Assembly: GCF_030689025.1 (NCBI RefSeq)
Contig: NZ_JAUYWA010000016.1
Coordinates: forward strand, 20,372 to 84,371
Source: Oceanobacter sp. 1_MG-2023
GTDB taxonomy: Bacteria; Pseudomonadota; Gammaproteobacteria; Pseudomonadales; Oceanobacteraceae
Reading direction: 5' to 3'
Length of the DNA: 64,000 nt
The stretch's first letter is position 1; each line of letters starts with the position of its first letter. Position numbers and translations under genes: made by a program. Positions 21,994 to 32,700 of the stretch are shown here, piece by piece. The notes under the pieces are model-generated. The model worked only from the letters and a program-made list of their open reading frames with translations. It did not search any database and was not told the origin of the DNA.

Positions 21994-23205
21994 ATGCGTC
22001 GAGTGGTAGTTACAGGTATTGGTATTGTTGGTTGCCTCGGAAACAACAAGGACGAGGTGCTGGCATCATTGCGTGAGCAGCGCTCCGGCATCCGTTTTAT
22101 TCCGGAATATGCTGAGCAGGGGATGCGCAGCCATGTTGCCGGCCGCCCCCAAATCAACCTCTCGGAACACATCGACCGTAAACTCTTCCGTTTTATGGGT
22201 GATTCTGCGGCTTATTCCTATCTTTCACTGAAAGAAGCCATTGAAGATGCGGGCCTGAGTGAAGAGATGGTGAGCAATCCCCGCACCGGCCTGGTTGCCG
22301 GTTCCGGCGGTGCATCCACCAGCGATACAGTTGAGTCTGTCGATATCCTGCGCACCAAGGGTATCCGTAAGGTTGGCCCTTACCGCGTCACCCGCACCAT
22401 GGGCTCTACAGTATCGGCTAACCTGGCCACGCCATTCAGCATCAAGGGCGTGAATTACTCCATGACGTCGGCCTGTGCCACCAGTTCACATTGTATTGGT
22501 CACGGTATGGAACTGATTCAATGGGGCAAACAGGACATCGTTTTTGCCGGTGGTGGTGAAGAGGAGCATTGGTCGCTCTCCATGCAGTTTGATGCCATGG
22601 GTGCGTTGTCGAGCAAGTACAACGACACACCGGAAAGCGCTTCCCGTGCCTATGACAGCACCCGTGACGGTTTTGTTATCGCCGGTGGTGGTGCCATGGT
22701 CGTTCTGGAAGAGTACGAGCATGCCGTTGCTCGTGGTGCAACAATCTACGCTGAACTGATTGGCTACTCCGCTACATCCGATGGTGCCGATATGGTCGCC
22801 CCATCCGGTGAAGGCGCTGTTCGTTGCATGAAAGATGCCCTGCAAATGGCTGGCAACCCAACCATCGATTACCTGAACACCCACGGCACCAGCACACCGG
22901 CAGGTGATATCACTGAACTGAAAGCCGTTGGTCTGGCCTTTGATGGCCAGGTTCCTCCTATCAGCTCCACCAAATCCCTGACTGGCCACTCTCTGGGTGC
23001 TGCTGGCGCACAAGAAGCTATTTATTCTATCTTGATGATGAAACACGGATTTATCACTGGCAGTGCCAATATCTCTGAACTCGATGAAGGGGCCAGTGAT
23101 TATCCGATCGTTCGCGACAACCGTGACGCCGAATTAAAAACTGTGATGTCCAACAGTTTTGGTTTTGGCGGCACCAACGCGGCGTTGATATTCAAGGCTC
23201 TCTGA
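21994..23205 (+). CDS. fabB: Beta-ketoacyl-ACP synthase I
   Basis: FabB condenses malonyl-ACP with a growing acyl-ACP and is needed for unsaturated fatty acid elongation in gammaproteobacteria. From the ATG at 21994 ([16 protein letters not shown]) it has 403 residues. The catalytic triad is visible: Cys in SACATSSHC near residue 162, His in [11 protein letters not shown] near 298, and His in [14 protein letters not shown] near 333. The open frame upstream is not conserved. fabA is not adjacent here. Instead, a giant acyl-CoA carboxylase gene follows 164 bases downstream on the same strand. Confidence 0.96.
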   Translation: MRRVVVTGIGIVGCLGNNKDEVLASLREQRSGIRFIPEYAEQGMRSHVAGRPQINLSEHIDRKLFRFMGDSAAYSYLSLKEAIEDAGLSEEMVSNPRTGLVAGSGGASTSDTVESVDILRTKGIRKVGPYRVTRTMGSTVSANLATPFSIKGVNYSMTSACATSSHCIGHGMELIQWGKQDIVFAGGGEEEHWSLSMQFDAMGALSSKYNDTPESASRAYDSTRDGFVIAGGGAMVVLEEYEHAVARGATIYAELIGYSATSDGADMVAPSGEGAVRCMKDALQMAGNPTIDYLNTHGTSTPAGDITELKAVGLAFDGQVPPISSTKSLTGHSLGAAGAQEAIYSILMMKHGFITGSANISELDEGASDYPIVRDNRDAELKTVMSNSFGFGGTNAALIFKAL

Positions 23206-23214
23206 GCCTGATCT

Positions 23215-23243
23215 GGGAGCAAGGCACCAGCGCAGTTGCTCCC
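23215..23243 (+). terminator. Hairpin after fabB
   Basis: Eight-base arms (23215-23222 with 23236-23243, GGGAGCAA / TTGCTCCC) start nine bases past the fabB stop. The T-tract that follows is weak, so this may attenuate rather than end transcription into the carboxylase gene. Confidence 0.5.
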
Positions 23244-23369
23244 GTATTCGCATTTAACAGCCCGTCTCTGCGCTCGAACTATGTCCGACCGTAGTTTCGG
23301 GCTTGTTTGGTCTGGTAAGTACCCTGCCAGCTCAGCCCGATGATCGGCATATTACGGAATTGATCAACC

Positions 23370-26300
23370 ATGTCTGAACAAAACAAACCTAAAGAAATAG
23401 ACCAGCTGTTTCAAATCGCTGAACAACTTGCGGCAGATTCCTCTCTCTTCCCTGAATATGAGGACAACGCCGTTGACCATAGCGTCAAAGGGCTGGTCGA
23501 TCCAAAGCATTGCAAAACCGAGCTGGCTCGCCTGAGTACACTGAACATCGATGAATATATCGAGCAGGTTGTTACTCCCAGCGAAAGCAACCAGCGCCCC
23601 GGTGCCAAATCAGTGGTTGGTCATCTGATTCTGCGTGTTATTACTGAAGTAGACGACGGTCCATTGTACGCCACAGAAGCCGATATGGACTTTAACGGCA
23701 AAATTCGCCGCGTCGGTTTTATCTGTCAAAACCGTGAACACAGCAATGGTTCCTGGGGACCGTCCCATCACAACCGGGCCGCCCAGCTGGCACGCTCCTA
23801 TGCCCAGCGCGCCATGCCGATTGTCACTTTTATTGACACCCCGGGAGCCGATGCCGGAGAACAAGCCAACGCTGGCAACCAGGCTCACAGCATCTCTCAC
23901 CTGATCACCGAAATGGCCAACAAGGATGTGCCCACATTAGGCATTATCTGGGGGGCCGGTTATTCTGGTGGTGCCATTCCATTGGCAACCACCAACATTT
24001 TGCTGACCATCCGTGATGGTATTTTTAACACCATTCAGCCTCAGGGTCTGGCCAGCATTGCTCGCAAGTACAACCTGTCCTGGCAAGAGTGCGCCAAATA
24101 CGTCGGTGTCTCCGGCTATGAGTTGCGCAAAGCCGGCATTATTGATGGCATTATTGACTACGCCCCGTCCGATGCAGACGAAAAACGTTTTAACCTGCAC
24201 CAGGCCATTGTGACCGGCGTTCAATCGATCGAAAGCAATGCGGCTGAATTTGCCAAAAATCACCCGTATATGATGGATCATTACAAGCAGTCGGTAGACC
24301 GCTTCCTGACGCCATCCGACAACCTGCAAAAACTGCAAAAAGACGCCAACTTCTTTCTTGCCGAAACACCAACCGAACACATCAACGTGTTTGGTCTGAC
24401 GTATCGCTACACCCGTTACCTGACCTTGCGCCGCCGCATTCACTCCAGCACCGTTGAAAACTACGGCCGTCTGGCAGAAAAAGAGATTCCCGAAGGCCAA
24501 CTGCAACAGCGTCAAGCTGCAGAAGCCAAACGCAAATTCCAGAACTGGCTACAGGCACCGGAAAAAATCGTCTATGACGATGCCCTGCATAAAAGCTGGA
24601 AATCCTTCTGGAGCAAATACGAAGATCGTGACGAGAGCCGCTCGACGATTGTCCGTCTGTTCCTCGGTGAGCCGAAAAACAATTACCTGAAATCCAAGCA
24701 GGAACTGTGCTTCAAGCTTGGCCTGTACCTGTTCAATCGCTGGAAATCCGATGCCCCGGTCAACTTCCAGGGGCTGCTGGATTACCTCGAGGATTACAAA
24801 CAAAGCCGCTTCCTGATCCGTGCTGATGACGTTCTCGACACTCAGGCCGTTGCACATTTTATCGAGAACAATCCCCACCCGCTGGCAAGCTATATTCGCG
24901 AACAGTTACCGCACGATGTGCATCAGGAACTGACCGAAGGCCTGAAAAAGGAAAAATCCAAAGGTGCCCTGAAGCAATCCATTGCCTCTGCCCTGAATAT
25001 TATCCTGCAGGGTGTCTTGATCCCGGAAAGCGTGCGCACCGAGTTAAAGCTTTCCAGCCGGACCGATGCCCTTGCCAATGACATAAGCAGCGCTCGGGTA
25101 GAAGCCAACCGCCGCATTCTGGAAGAATCTCTGGCGCCTTACATCCAGTTTCGCCAGGAAAACATCCAGAACCCACAACATCCTGATATCACCATTCTGG
25201 ATGCCATCTTGCATGACGAACTGCGTTACGAGTTCACACAAGTCTGCAAGAACATGCTGGTGTTTGGTCAACTGTATGACAACTTCATCAACAACCTGGT
25301 GAACGTTGCCAAGGAAGCCAACGAAGCCCGTGCCCTGTCACTGGAATCGCTCAAGGCCCTGCTGGAAAAATCCCTGGCCGAAGCCACGGTCGGAGACACC
25401 TATACCGAACAGGAACGGGAATCCTTTACCCACTGGCTGAGCTACTTTATCAAGAGCAGCCAACGCGGTCCCTTCCTCAAGTCCGTCGAAGAGTGGAAAA
25501 AACTGGCCTTCCCGCGCCTGTCTGACACCTTGTTTGTAGTCATTACCTTTATCTTCGAGAAACTGTTGCCCGAGTACCACGCAACAGACCAGGAAGGCAA
25601 AGCCTACAGTGGCCGTATCAACCCGGTTTCCATTGGTCGTCGTAAAGACTTCTGGAACCGCTTGACCATGGCCTACCATGACTTGCTGATCCAGCAGGTT
25701 CTGGACGATACCAAACGTCAGAAAAAAACCTCGCCCAACGCATTGATCGAGCGCTTTTTCAGCGACTTCCAGGAGCTCAACAGCAGCCTGATGTCCGCCG
25801 ACCCGACATCATTCCCGGGTTTCCGCAGCTCAATCGAAACAGCGCTGAAAAAAGATATCCAACCTTGCGGTGTGATTACCGGTATTGGCACCATTCATAT
25901 TGGCGAGCGCGAACAGCAAGTGGGCGCTCTGGTATCCAACCTGGACTTCCAGGCCGGTGCCTTTGATATGGCGGCGGCCGAGAAATTCTGCAAACTGATG
26001 GTCGAATGCGCCAAGCTGCATTTGCCCATCGTCTGCTTTGTCTCCTCCGGTGGCATGCAAACCAAGGAAGGCGCTGCAGCACTGTTCTCCATGGCAGTGA
26101 CCAACGATCGAATTACCCGCTTTGTTCGTGACAACGAATTACCACTGGTGGTGTTCGGCTTTGGCGACTGTACCGGTGGAGCACAAGCCAGCTTTGTCAC
26201 CCATCCATTGGCGCAAACGTATTACTTCTCCGGCACCAATATGCCATTTGCTGGCCAGATTGTTGTGCCCTCTTACTTGCCAAGCACCTGCACCCTGTCC

Positions 26301-28259
26301 AACTACCTGTCCGTGTCACCCCAATCCATGGACGGTCTGGTACGTCACCCGTTCTTTGACACCCTGGATGACCAGCTCCGGGCCATTGATCCGGATATGC
26401 CAGTGGCTCGTCACTCTGTTAATGATGTACTGGAGCGTGTATTACAGGGTTATGTCAGTGCCGAACGCCTGACACCTGACACCGGCAAAGGCTCTACCGC
26501 CACCAAGAAATTTGGCAAAATCGATAAAGTCCTGATTCATGCCCGTGGCTGTACCGCAGTCAAACTGATCCGCAAGGCACAGGAAAATGATATCAAGGTC
26601 GTTCTGGTACAGTCTGACCCGGATATGGAATCAGTACCGGTCGATATGCTGGGGCCTGAAGATCGCGTTGTGTGTATCGGTGGTAACACCCCGGACGAAT
26701 CCTATCTGAACGCCAAATCCGTACTGCGGGTAGCGCACCACGAAAATGTGACGGCGTTGCACCCAGGGATCGGCTTCCTTTCAGAGAGCAGCCAGTTTGC
26801 TGCCCTGTGTGGTAACCACGACATCAACTTTGTTGGCCCGGCCGTTTCCTCAATGGAAACCATGGGTAACAAATCCAACGCCATCAATACCGCCATGCGG
26901 GTACAGGTACCTGTAGTACCTGGATCTCATGGCATTCTGACCAGCTCAGCCAATGCGGCAGCGGTAGCAGATGAAATTGGTTATCCGGTGCTGTTAAAAG
27001 CCGTACACGGCGGTGGTGGTAAAGGTATTCAGGTTGTTCATTCAGCCGACAAGATGCATACCCTGTTCCACCAGATTTCTACTGAAGCCAAAGCCGCTTT
27101 TGGTAACGGCGACGTGTATCTGGAAAAATTTGTCACCTCCCTGCGCCATATCGAAATCCAGGTGCTGCGCGACATGCATGGCAATACCAAGATTCTCGGT
27201 CTGCGTGACTGCTCGGTACAACGGAACAACCAGAAGATTTTTGAAGAATCTGGCTCCACCATGTTACCGCGCGAACTGGAACAAGCTGCTTACGACTTTG
27301 CTGCCAAGCTGGCCGATGCTGTCGATTATGTCGGTGCCGGTACGGTTGAATTTATTTTCGACCTCGACGCCGACACCATTTACTTCATGGAAATGAACAC
27401 CCGCTTGCAGGTTGAGCATCCCGTGACCGAATGGGTATCTGGCATCGACATTGTTTCCACTCAGTTCAAGATCGCTGAAGGTGAATCCATTGCTGACCTG
27501 AAACCGGTCTCCAAAGGTTATGCCATTGAAGTACGTATCAATGCTGAGAAACCGGTATTCAAGGGTGAAGAGCTGCAGTTCGTTCCAACCCCGGGCACCA
27601 TTCAGCAATGCGTCTTGCCTAAGGAAGATTATATCGACCTGATTTCCATGGCAGCTGCTGGCAAACAGGTATCCCCCTTCTACGACAGCATGATCGTGCA
27701 GATTATCTGTTATGGCGAAGACCGGGACGACACCATTGCCAAGCTGCGTGAATACCTGGATCGCGTCAAGATCACTGGCGTATGCACCAACATCCCGACG
27801 GCCAAACGCGTTCTGGATGATGAGGTATTCCGCAATGGGATTTACGATACCGGTTATCTGCCGAAATTCCTCGATCGCATCGATCTGGATGAACTGATCG
27901 CCGACGTGGACAAAGAAGCGGACCTCTCAGCCAATGCCGTCGACGCCTCTGCCCTGAAGATCGAAGGCTCGGATGAACTGAAAGTACTGTCGCCCACCAC
28001 CAGCATCTTCTATGGCTCGTCTTCGCCCAGCGAACCGGCCTTCGTCAAGGAAGGCGATATCATCGACGTTGAGCACACGCTCTGCCTGATGGAAGCCATG
28101 AAAATGTTTACCCCTCTGAGCCTGAAACAGTTCAACCGCGCTGGCGCTGACCTGTACCCGGCCAATCAGAAGTTCAAGGTTACCCGTATCATGAACTCCG
28201 ATGGCCAACAGGTGAATCAGGGTGACTTGCTGTACGTCGTCAAGCCGATCCAGGAATAA
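23370..28259 (+). CDS. Single-chain multidomain acyl-CoA (acetyl/propionyl-CoA) carboxylase
   Basis: This 1629-residue fusion carries all parts of a biotin-dependent carboxylase. Residues about 90-330 resemble a carboxyltransferase of the AccA type (FIDTPGADAGEQANAGNQAHSI; GIIWGAGYSGGAIPLA). Residues about 380-790 are helical, charged and not recognised. Residues about 800-1040 form a second, AccD-like carboxyltransferase half (FVSSGGMQTKEGAAALFSMA) without a zinc ribbon. Residues about 1048-1500 are a biotin carboxylase (HPGIGFLSESSQFA; the ATP loop HGGGGKGIQVV; EMNTRLQVEHPVTEW). The C-terminal carrier domain has the biotinylation motif MEAMKMF with Lys1578. The order CT-linker-CT-BC-BCCP differs from the separate accABCD genes typical of bacteria. 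Proximity to fabB points to malonyl-CoA supply, but substrate specificity is inferred only. Confidence 0.85.
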   Translation: MSEQNKPKEIDQLFQIAEQLAADSSLFPEYEDNAVDHSVKGLVDPKHCKTELARLSTLNIDEYIEQVVTPSESNQRPGAKSVVGHLILRVITEVDDGPLYATEADMDFNGKIRRVGFICQNREHSNGSWGPSHHNRAAQLARSYAQRAMPIVTFIDTPGADAGEQANAGNQAHSISHLITEMANKDVPTLGIIWGAGYSGGAIPLATTNILLTIRDGIFNTIQPQGLASIARKYNLSWQECAKYVGVSGYELRKAGIIDGIIDYAPSDADEKRFNLHQAIVTGVQSIESNAAEFAKNHPYMMDHYKQSVDRFLTPSDNLQKLQKDANFFLAETPTEHINVFGLTYRYTRYLTLRRRIHSSTVENYGRLAEKEIPEGQLQQRQAAEAKRKFQNWLQAPEKIVYDDALHKSWKSFWSKYEDRDESRSTIVRLFLGEPKNNYLKSKQELCFKLGLYLFNRWKSDAPVNFQGLLDYLEDYKQSRFLIRADDVLDTQAVAHFIENNPHPLASYIREQLPHDVHQELTEGLKKEKSKGALKQSIASALNIILQGVLIPESVRTELKLSSRTDALANDISSARVEANRRILEESLAPYIQFRQENIQNPQHPDITILDAILHDELRYEFTQVCKNMLVFGQLYDNFINNLVNVAKEANEARALSLESLKALLEKSLAEATVGDTYTEQERESFTHWLSYFIKSSQRGPFLKSVEEWKKLAFPRLSDTLFVVITFIFEKLLPEYHATDQEGKAYSGRINPVSIGRRKDFWNRLTMAYHDLLIQQVLDDTKRQKKTSPNALIERFFSDFQELNSSLMSADPTSFPGFRSSIETALKKDIQPCGVITGIGTIHIGEREQQVGALVSNLDFQAGAFDMAAAEKFCKLMVECAKLHLPIVCFVSSGGMQTKEGAAALFSMAVTNDRITRFVRDNELPLVVFGFGDCTGGAQASFVTHPLAQTYYFSGTNMPFAGQIVVPSYLPSTCTLSNYLSVSPQSMDGLVRHPFFDTLDDQLRAIDPDMPVARHSVNDVLERVLQGYVSAERLTPDTGKGSTATKKFGKIDKVLIHARGCTAVKLIRKAQENDIKVVLVQSDPDMESVPVDMLGPEDRVVCIGGNTPDESYLNAKSVLRVAHHENVTALHPGIGFLSESSQFAALCGNHDINFVGPAVSSMETMGNKSNAINTAMRVQVPVVPGSHGILTSSANAAAVADEIGYPVLLKAVHGGGGKGIQVVHSADKMHTLFHQISTEAKAAFGNGDVYLEKFVTSLRHIEIQVLRDMHGNTKILGLRDCSVQRNNQKIFEESGSTMLPRELEQAAYDFAAKLADAVDYVGAGTVEFIFDLDADTIYFMEMNTRLQVEHPVTEWVSGIDIVSTQFKIAEGESIADLKPVSKGYAIEVRINAEKPVFKGEELQFVPTPGTIQQCVLPKEDYIDLISMAAAGKQVSPFYDSMIVQIICYGEDRDDTIAKLREYLDRVKITGVCTNIPTAKRVLDDEVFRNGIYDTGYLPKFLDRIDLDELIADVDKEADLSANAVDASALKIEGSDELKVLSPTTSIFYGSSSPSEPAFVKEGDIIDVEHTLCLMEAMKMFTPLSLKQFNRAGADLYPANQKFKVTRIMNSDGQQVNQGDLLYVVKPIQE

Positions 28260-28280
28260 CAGTCGACAAATGATCATGAC

Positions 28281-28314
28281 TCCGGTTATCAGCTCACTTG
28301 AGCGGATAACCGGA
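28281..28314 (+). terminator. First hairpin downstream of the carboxylase gene
   Basis: Ten-base perfect arms (28281-28290 with 28305-28314) enclose an inner small stem. AGTTTTGCTT follows. It lies 22 bases past the stop and probably acts as a terminator together with the next hairpin. Confidence 0.55.
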
Positions 28315-28362
28315 AGTTTTGCTTCTGTTACTGCTGTTGATGACCCTGTGATCGACACACAT

Positions 28363-28400
28363 AAAAAAACCGGTTCTGTCACCAGAACCGGTTTTTTTAT
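28363..28400. terminator. Bidirectional Rho-independent terminator
   Basis: A long stem with ACCGGTTCTG-type arms, loop TCAC, an A-run on the left and a T-run on the right. It serves both the plus-strand carboxylase and the minus-strand gene ending at 28442. Confidence 0.9.
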
Positions 28401-28441
28401 GTGTCATTCTCTGTTTTTCTGGCTTGGCCGTCAGACAGAAA

Positions 28442-29089
28442 TCAGGCTGGATGGCCACCAAAGCGGCCCAGCAGCATTTTTACGATCCTGACATAAGGAT
28501 GTGGCTTGAGCTCAATTTCAGACACTACAGCGCGATTCAGTACTTCAGCGTAACCGCTATACAGTGCCGCGCTATAAAACTGATACAGCTCTTCCTTGGA
28601 TACCGACAATAGCTTGGCAGCCACATCCAGAGTGGTAGGACGTGCACTGAGCAAGGATGAAATCCGGTAGATATTCGGACTGGTATACAAACGGGTGAAG
28701 TTCGGCCACTGACGCAGTTGAATCACATCGTCCTCACGGCAACCATCCAGCAATCGACCACCCGACGCCTGAAACGCCGCCTGCCAATAGAATTCACGGA
28801 TATCACGACCGTTCTCTTCCACCTGAGTGGTGAGTGCCACGGATTTCAAACCACGCGCACGGTAATCATCCTGTGAAGCCGTTAGCACTTCATCAAACTC
28901 GATGTTATGAATCAGGAATTTACCTGACTCACCCAAAATAACCAGATAGCGATCAGTAGAGCACAGGTAGTCATCAGTATGGAAAAGGATCTGAACGTTC
29001 TTTCCAAACTGCACTGCTTTCTTTACCAGCCGGTAAACACTTTCTTCCAGGTCGGCTGGTTGCGCCCGTTGTTCTATCACTGCACTCAT
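28442..29089 (-). CDS. Unrecognised 215-residue protein paired with a Roadblock/LC7 protein
   Basis: I do not recognise this family. The protein is soluble with no signal peptide or membrane segment. Its first 110 residues look like mixed alpha/beta (ESVYRLVKKAVQFGKNVQILFHTDD; RYLVILGESGKFLIHNIEFDE). The C-terminal part is helical and could be a winged-helix-like module (TTLDVAAKLLSVSKEELYQFYSAALYSGYA). It lies 18 bases downstream of the Roadblock gene, so the two are probably co-expressed and may form a complex. A signalling or cell-organisation role is inferred only from that partner. Confidence 0.75.
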   Translation of the reverse strand: MSAVIEQRAQPADLEESVYRLVKKAVQFGKNVQILFHTDDYLCSTDRYLVILGESGKFLIHNIEFDEVLTASQDDYRARGLKSVALTTQVEENGRDIREFYWQAAFQASGGRLLDGCREDDVIQLRQWPNFTRLYTSPNIYRISSLLSARPTTLDVAAKLLSVSKEELYQFYSAALYSGYAEVLNRAVVSEIELKPHPYVRIVKMLLGRFGGHPA

Positions 29090-29107
29090 AAATGATCTCC
29101 ATACTGC

Positions 29108-29536
29108 CTAGGATGCATATTGAACCGAAGTGGGACTATCCAGGCAGCTACGCAAGCGCACAGAAATCTGCCGCGTATCCAGCATCACACGACCCAGGTT
29201 AGAACCTGCGCCGGTCGCTACTGCCAGTACTACGCCATCACCCAGTTCGGTCAGATGCATAATGCCTGCACTTCCCAGAACCACCATTTGGCGGAAGTCT
29301 CCAATACTCATTTCGTCCGTTGCCTTCTGAGCCAGCATCAACAGCGATGCATTCATTGCGGCAAAAATATCCTCATTGGTATCCTTATCGAGGGCGGCAC
29401 CCATCATCATGCCTTCTCGGGTCATAACGGCAGCTGCCTTGGCTGACCCACGAGATGATGACTGGTTAATAAACTGCTTCAGCGTGTCGCTAATCTGAGC
29501 AGCCTTTGGGGAACGGGAATCAGTTTCAGAGTACAT
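29108..29536 (-). CDS. Roadblock/LC7 domain protein
   Basis: The 142-residue protein has the Roadblock/LC7 fold pattern: an N-terminal helix (SDTLKQFINQSSSRGSAKAAAVMTREG), strands around MMGAALDKDTNEDIFAAMNASLLMLAQKATDEM, and a C-terminal strand pair (GDGVVLAVATGAGSNLGRVMLDTR). Such proteins, for example MglB, regulate small Ras-like GTPases and often dimerise. No small GTPase gene is adjacent; its only co-transcribed neighbour is the unrecognised gene that ends at 28442. The start ATG at 29536 has an AGAGG site upstream. The 223-base gap upstream, to the DUF748 gene stop, is AT-rich and shows no gene. Confidence 0.8.
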   Translation of the reverse strand: MYSETDSRSPKAAQISDTLKQFINQSSSRGSAKAAAVMTREGMMMGAALDKDTNEDIFAAMNASLLMLAQKATDEMSIGDFRQMVVLGSAGIMHLTELGDGVVLAVATGAGSNLGRVMLDTRQISVRLRSCLDSPTSVQYAS

Positions 29537-29759
29537 TAGCAACCTCTTCTGGATCCAACTTGGTGCAATATTATTGCGCCTTCCTGTGGTGCTTCATAGA
29601 AGCGTTTATAATATCACTGACCGACAATCAGAACTTGATATTAATCTCACTATTAACAAGAACGAATAAAGTAATCCGCTTGCTTCAGGGTGTCGAGAGC
29701 AAAATATGCGTTTTGCTTCTTCTGCACGATTTAAACTGTCAAGTTTTGTCTGGCTGCGA

Positions 29760-32700
29760 TCAGAATCCCAACGCAACCTCGGGCAAATCCCCTCGCGCAG
29801 GAGAACAAACAGACACTCGTTCTCCCAACAACTGTTTTTTATCGTCCTGGCGCTGGGACAAATACGCCTTGACCGCATTTCCTCTGGCATCCGCCAGTAC
29901 TGGCCAGTCTTCTCCCAGAGTCTTGGCTTCTGCCTCACTGACCACCGGACAAACCTGCAATTCCAGTTCTGTCTTGCTCGTCATGGTTGTCGCTACCTTA
30001 TCGAGATAGGCCTGATGTTCCGAACTGAGAACACTGTTTTGCTCAGTAAAGGTCAATGGTTCAAGCCGGATAGCAAACAGCTGATCACCAGCCAGAGAAG
30101 CAATGCTGATCAGTGCACCATACGGCTGAAATGCCTGCTTCAAATAAAATAAAGTAGCCGTGCGTACTGCTTTTTTAGTGACTTGTTGAATAATATCCTG
30201 AATACCAATATCGGGGTCATTGACAGCTCCCGACAGCGGTACATCTATTCTCAGGTTATTATTATCGTCCTTTAATACTGACAGCGCCGTTTCTACCGGC
30301 ATGGCTATCTGTTTGCTGACCCGATCAATCGTATCCTGGTCTTCTGGTTCAAAACGGCTGTTTTGCAATACCAGCAGCGCCTTGCCCTGCATTTGGCCAT
30401 TAACGATATTGATATTGCTGTCCAGTTTCATCATGCCTTTCTGAACGTTATATCCCATCGCCTGTACCACGTACGGACTGAAAGGAGGCAAGTTCAACTG
30501 CCGCACCTTGAGTGTAAAGGAACCTTCCGGCAAACTTTGTCGCAATCCGGCCTTTGCTGTAAATTCAATCGTATTGTAGTCATCCAGACTGGCGGCTATC
30601 GAGACCGGTACTGGCTTACCCGTTTCATTCAGCAAGGCGGCAGAATCCAGCTCGCCAACACTGACAGCCGTCAGCGTCAGTATACTTTTGTGAGCTGGTG
30701 CCACCGCCAGGTCGTACCATTGGATCTGGCTGGCGGCGGTCGCTCCCGTGCTTGAATCTGCCATGGTGATACCGTCAATATGAACAATCAGTCCGGCCTC
30801 CTCGGCCGCTGCTGCCGAGCCACTGTCAGACAGCTCGGCGTCCATTGCGCCACCGGCTTTGGATGCCACCGATTCTGTTGATGGCACCCCGGCGATCAAC
30901 CCGTTTTCCAGTCGGGTCAGGTTGGCCCGCAGATCGGCAAAGCGATGTACGCCGGTACTCAACGTCTGCCCGTCAAATAGAATCGACGGTATCTCATACC
31001 GCCCCAGGCTGAATAAAACGCCCTGTTTTTTGGCAATGGCATTGGCACTGTCAGGCAGCTGTACCACCAATCCATTCATCACCAGCTGTTGCAACGATTG
31101 CGTAGCACGATCCGCACGGATGCCTTTCAGGTACAGTTGCTCCAACGCCACGGGAGGCTGATGCCCGGCAATCACATCAAGGTGTTTCAACGTCAGGTCA
31201 CCGGTCAATTCCGGATCACGCCGCCAGTCGTTGATTGACCCCTGCCAGCTGACAACCAATGGTTGGTTCAGTGTCACGGCCTGCGGCTGAGTCAGACGTA
31301 ACGCCGCTATCTGTAATGCCCCGGCCAACTCGACAGGCAGGTTTTCAGCACTGTTGATCAGACCTACCGTCATATTATCGGCCGTTATCCGGGTCTGGAT
31401 ACCAGGTTGCTGCCAACGCAAATCCACATTACTGACCGTAATACCAGCCAACAGCACTTCAAACTGACGGCTGCTCTGGCTCGGACTGGCACTGTGTGGC
31501 TGGACACTTGTAGCGGGAGCTTCTGCTGCCGACACAGCGTCCGGTGCTGCCTCGTCGACAGGATCATCATTGCTCGCCGCAGTATCAGCATCAGACAGCT
31601 GCAGTGGCAAACCCGCGAGACGGCCATCGTTATAACGGCCATCCAGCCATATTCCGTCGATCAGCTGTTGCCCTGCCGACAGGGTAATCCCATCAAAAGC
31701 CAATTGAGTCGCCTGATAACGATCAAGGGAAAACAAGGTCACCGCCGCAGCTGCCTTTTCATCCGGCTCGCTACTGTCCATCTCGCTACTGTCCATCTCG
31801 CTACTGTCCATCTCGCTACTGCCCGGCTCAGTACTGTCTGCCACTCGCTCCTGCACCTGCACACCATCCAGCTGGAATAACCCCAACTGTTGGTGTTCGG
31901 CATTCGCAACGATTTCCTGCAGTGTCAGGCGCTCAAAACCAACCCGGGTCGCATCCAGTAGCGTCAGCGATAAGGGTTCAATCACCAGGTCACCCCGCAC
32001 CCCTGGCTGGGTATGCCAGTGGGTCAGGCGGCCTTGCCATGAGAGTACAACAGGCTGATCCAGCGTCAGGGTTTGTGGTGTATCCGCCGCCAGGCCCGGA
32101 ATCATCGTGGGCAGATCCAGTTCTGGCGACAGGCTGTGCAAGAATTGTTGGTTGGCCGATAAAGTATTGAGCGACAAGGCCAAGGTTAACTCGATATCGT
32201 CATCGTGACGGCTGTCGAACCCACGAACATCAACAGAACGGATGCCCAGTTGGGTCTGCAAGCCATCCTGCTGCCAGCCCAGCTGCCAGTCATTCAGGCT
32301 GATATGCTCCAGCCGAACTGCCCAGGGGGTGGCTTCACTGTCAGTTGGCTGTACTTCGGCAGGTGCCGCCCCGGAGGTTGTCAGAGGCAAGGATAATCCA
32401 GCAACCAGCAGCTGATCTCCCTGACGGGTTGCCGCCAATCGCAAGCCATCGAGCTGCAAACGGGTAATCTCGATCAGTTTGTTTTGCACCTGACCGGTAT
32501 CAATATCCAGCGCGACTTGATCTATACGGGTTTCCCCATCACCGGCTCCCGGATGCTGCAACGTCACTCCGGTCAGCGTCAGCTCGCCACGAATCAGGGC
32601 CAGCTGCCAATCATTCAACGTCAGCTGATAACCTTCACCCTGCTCGGCATACCATTGTTGTAACCAGGAAATTGCCAGTCCAGGCCCGGCAAAACGAATG

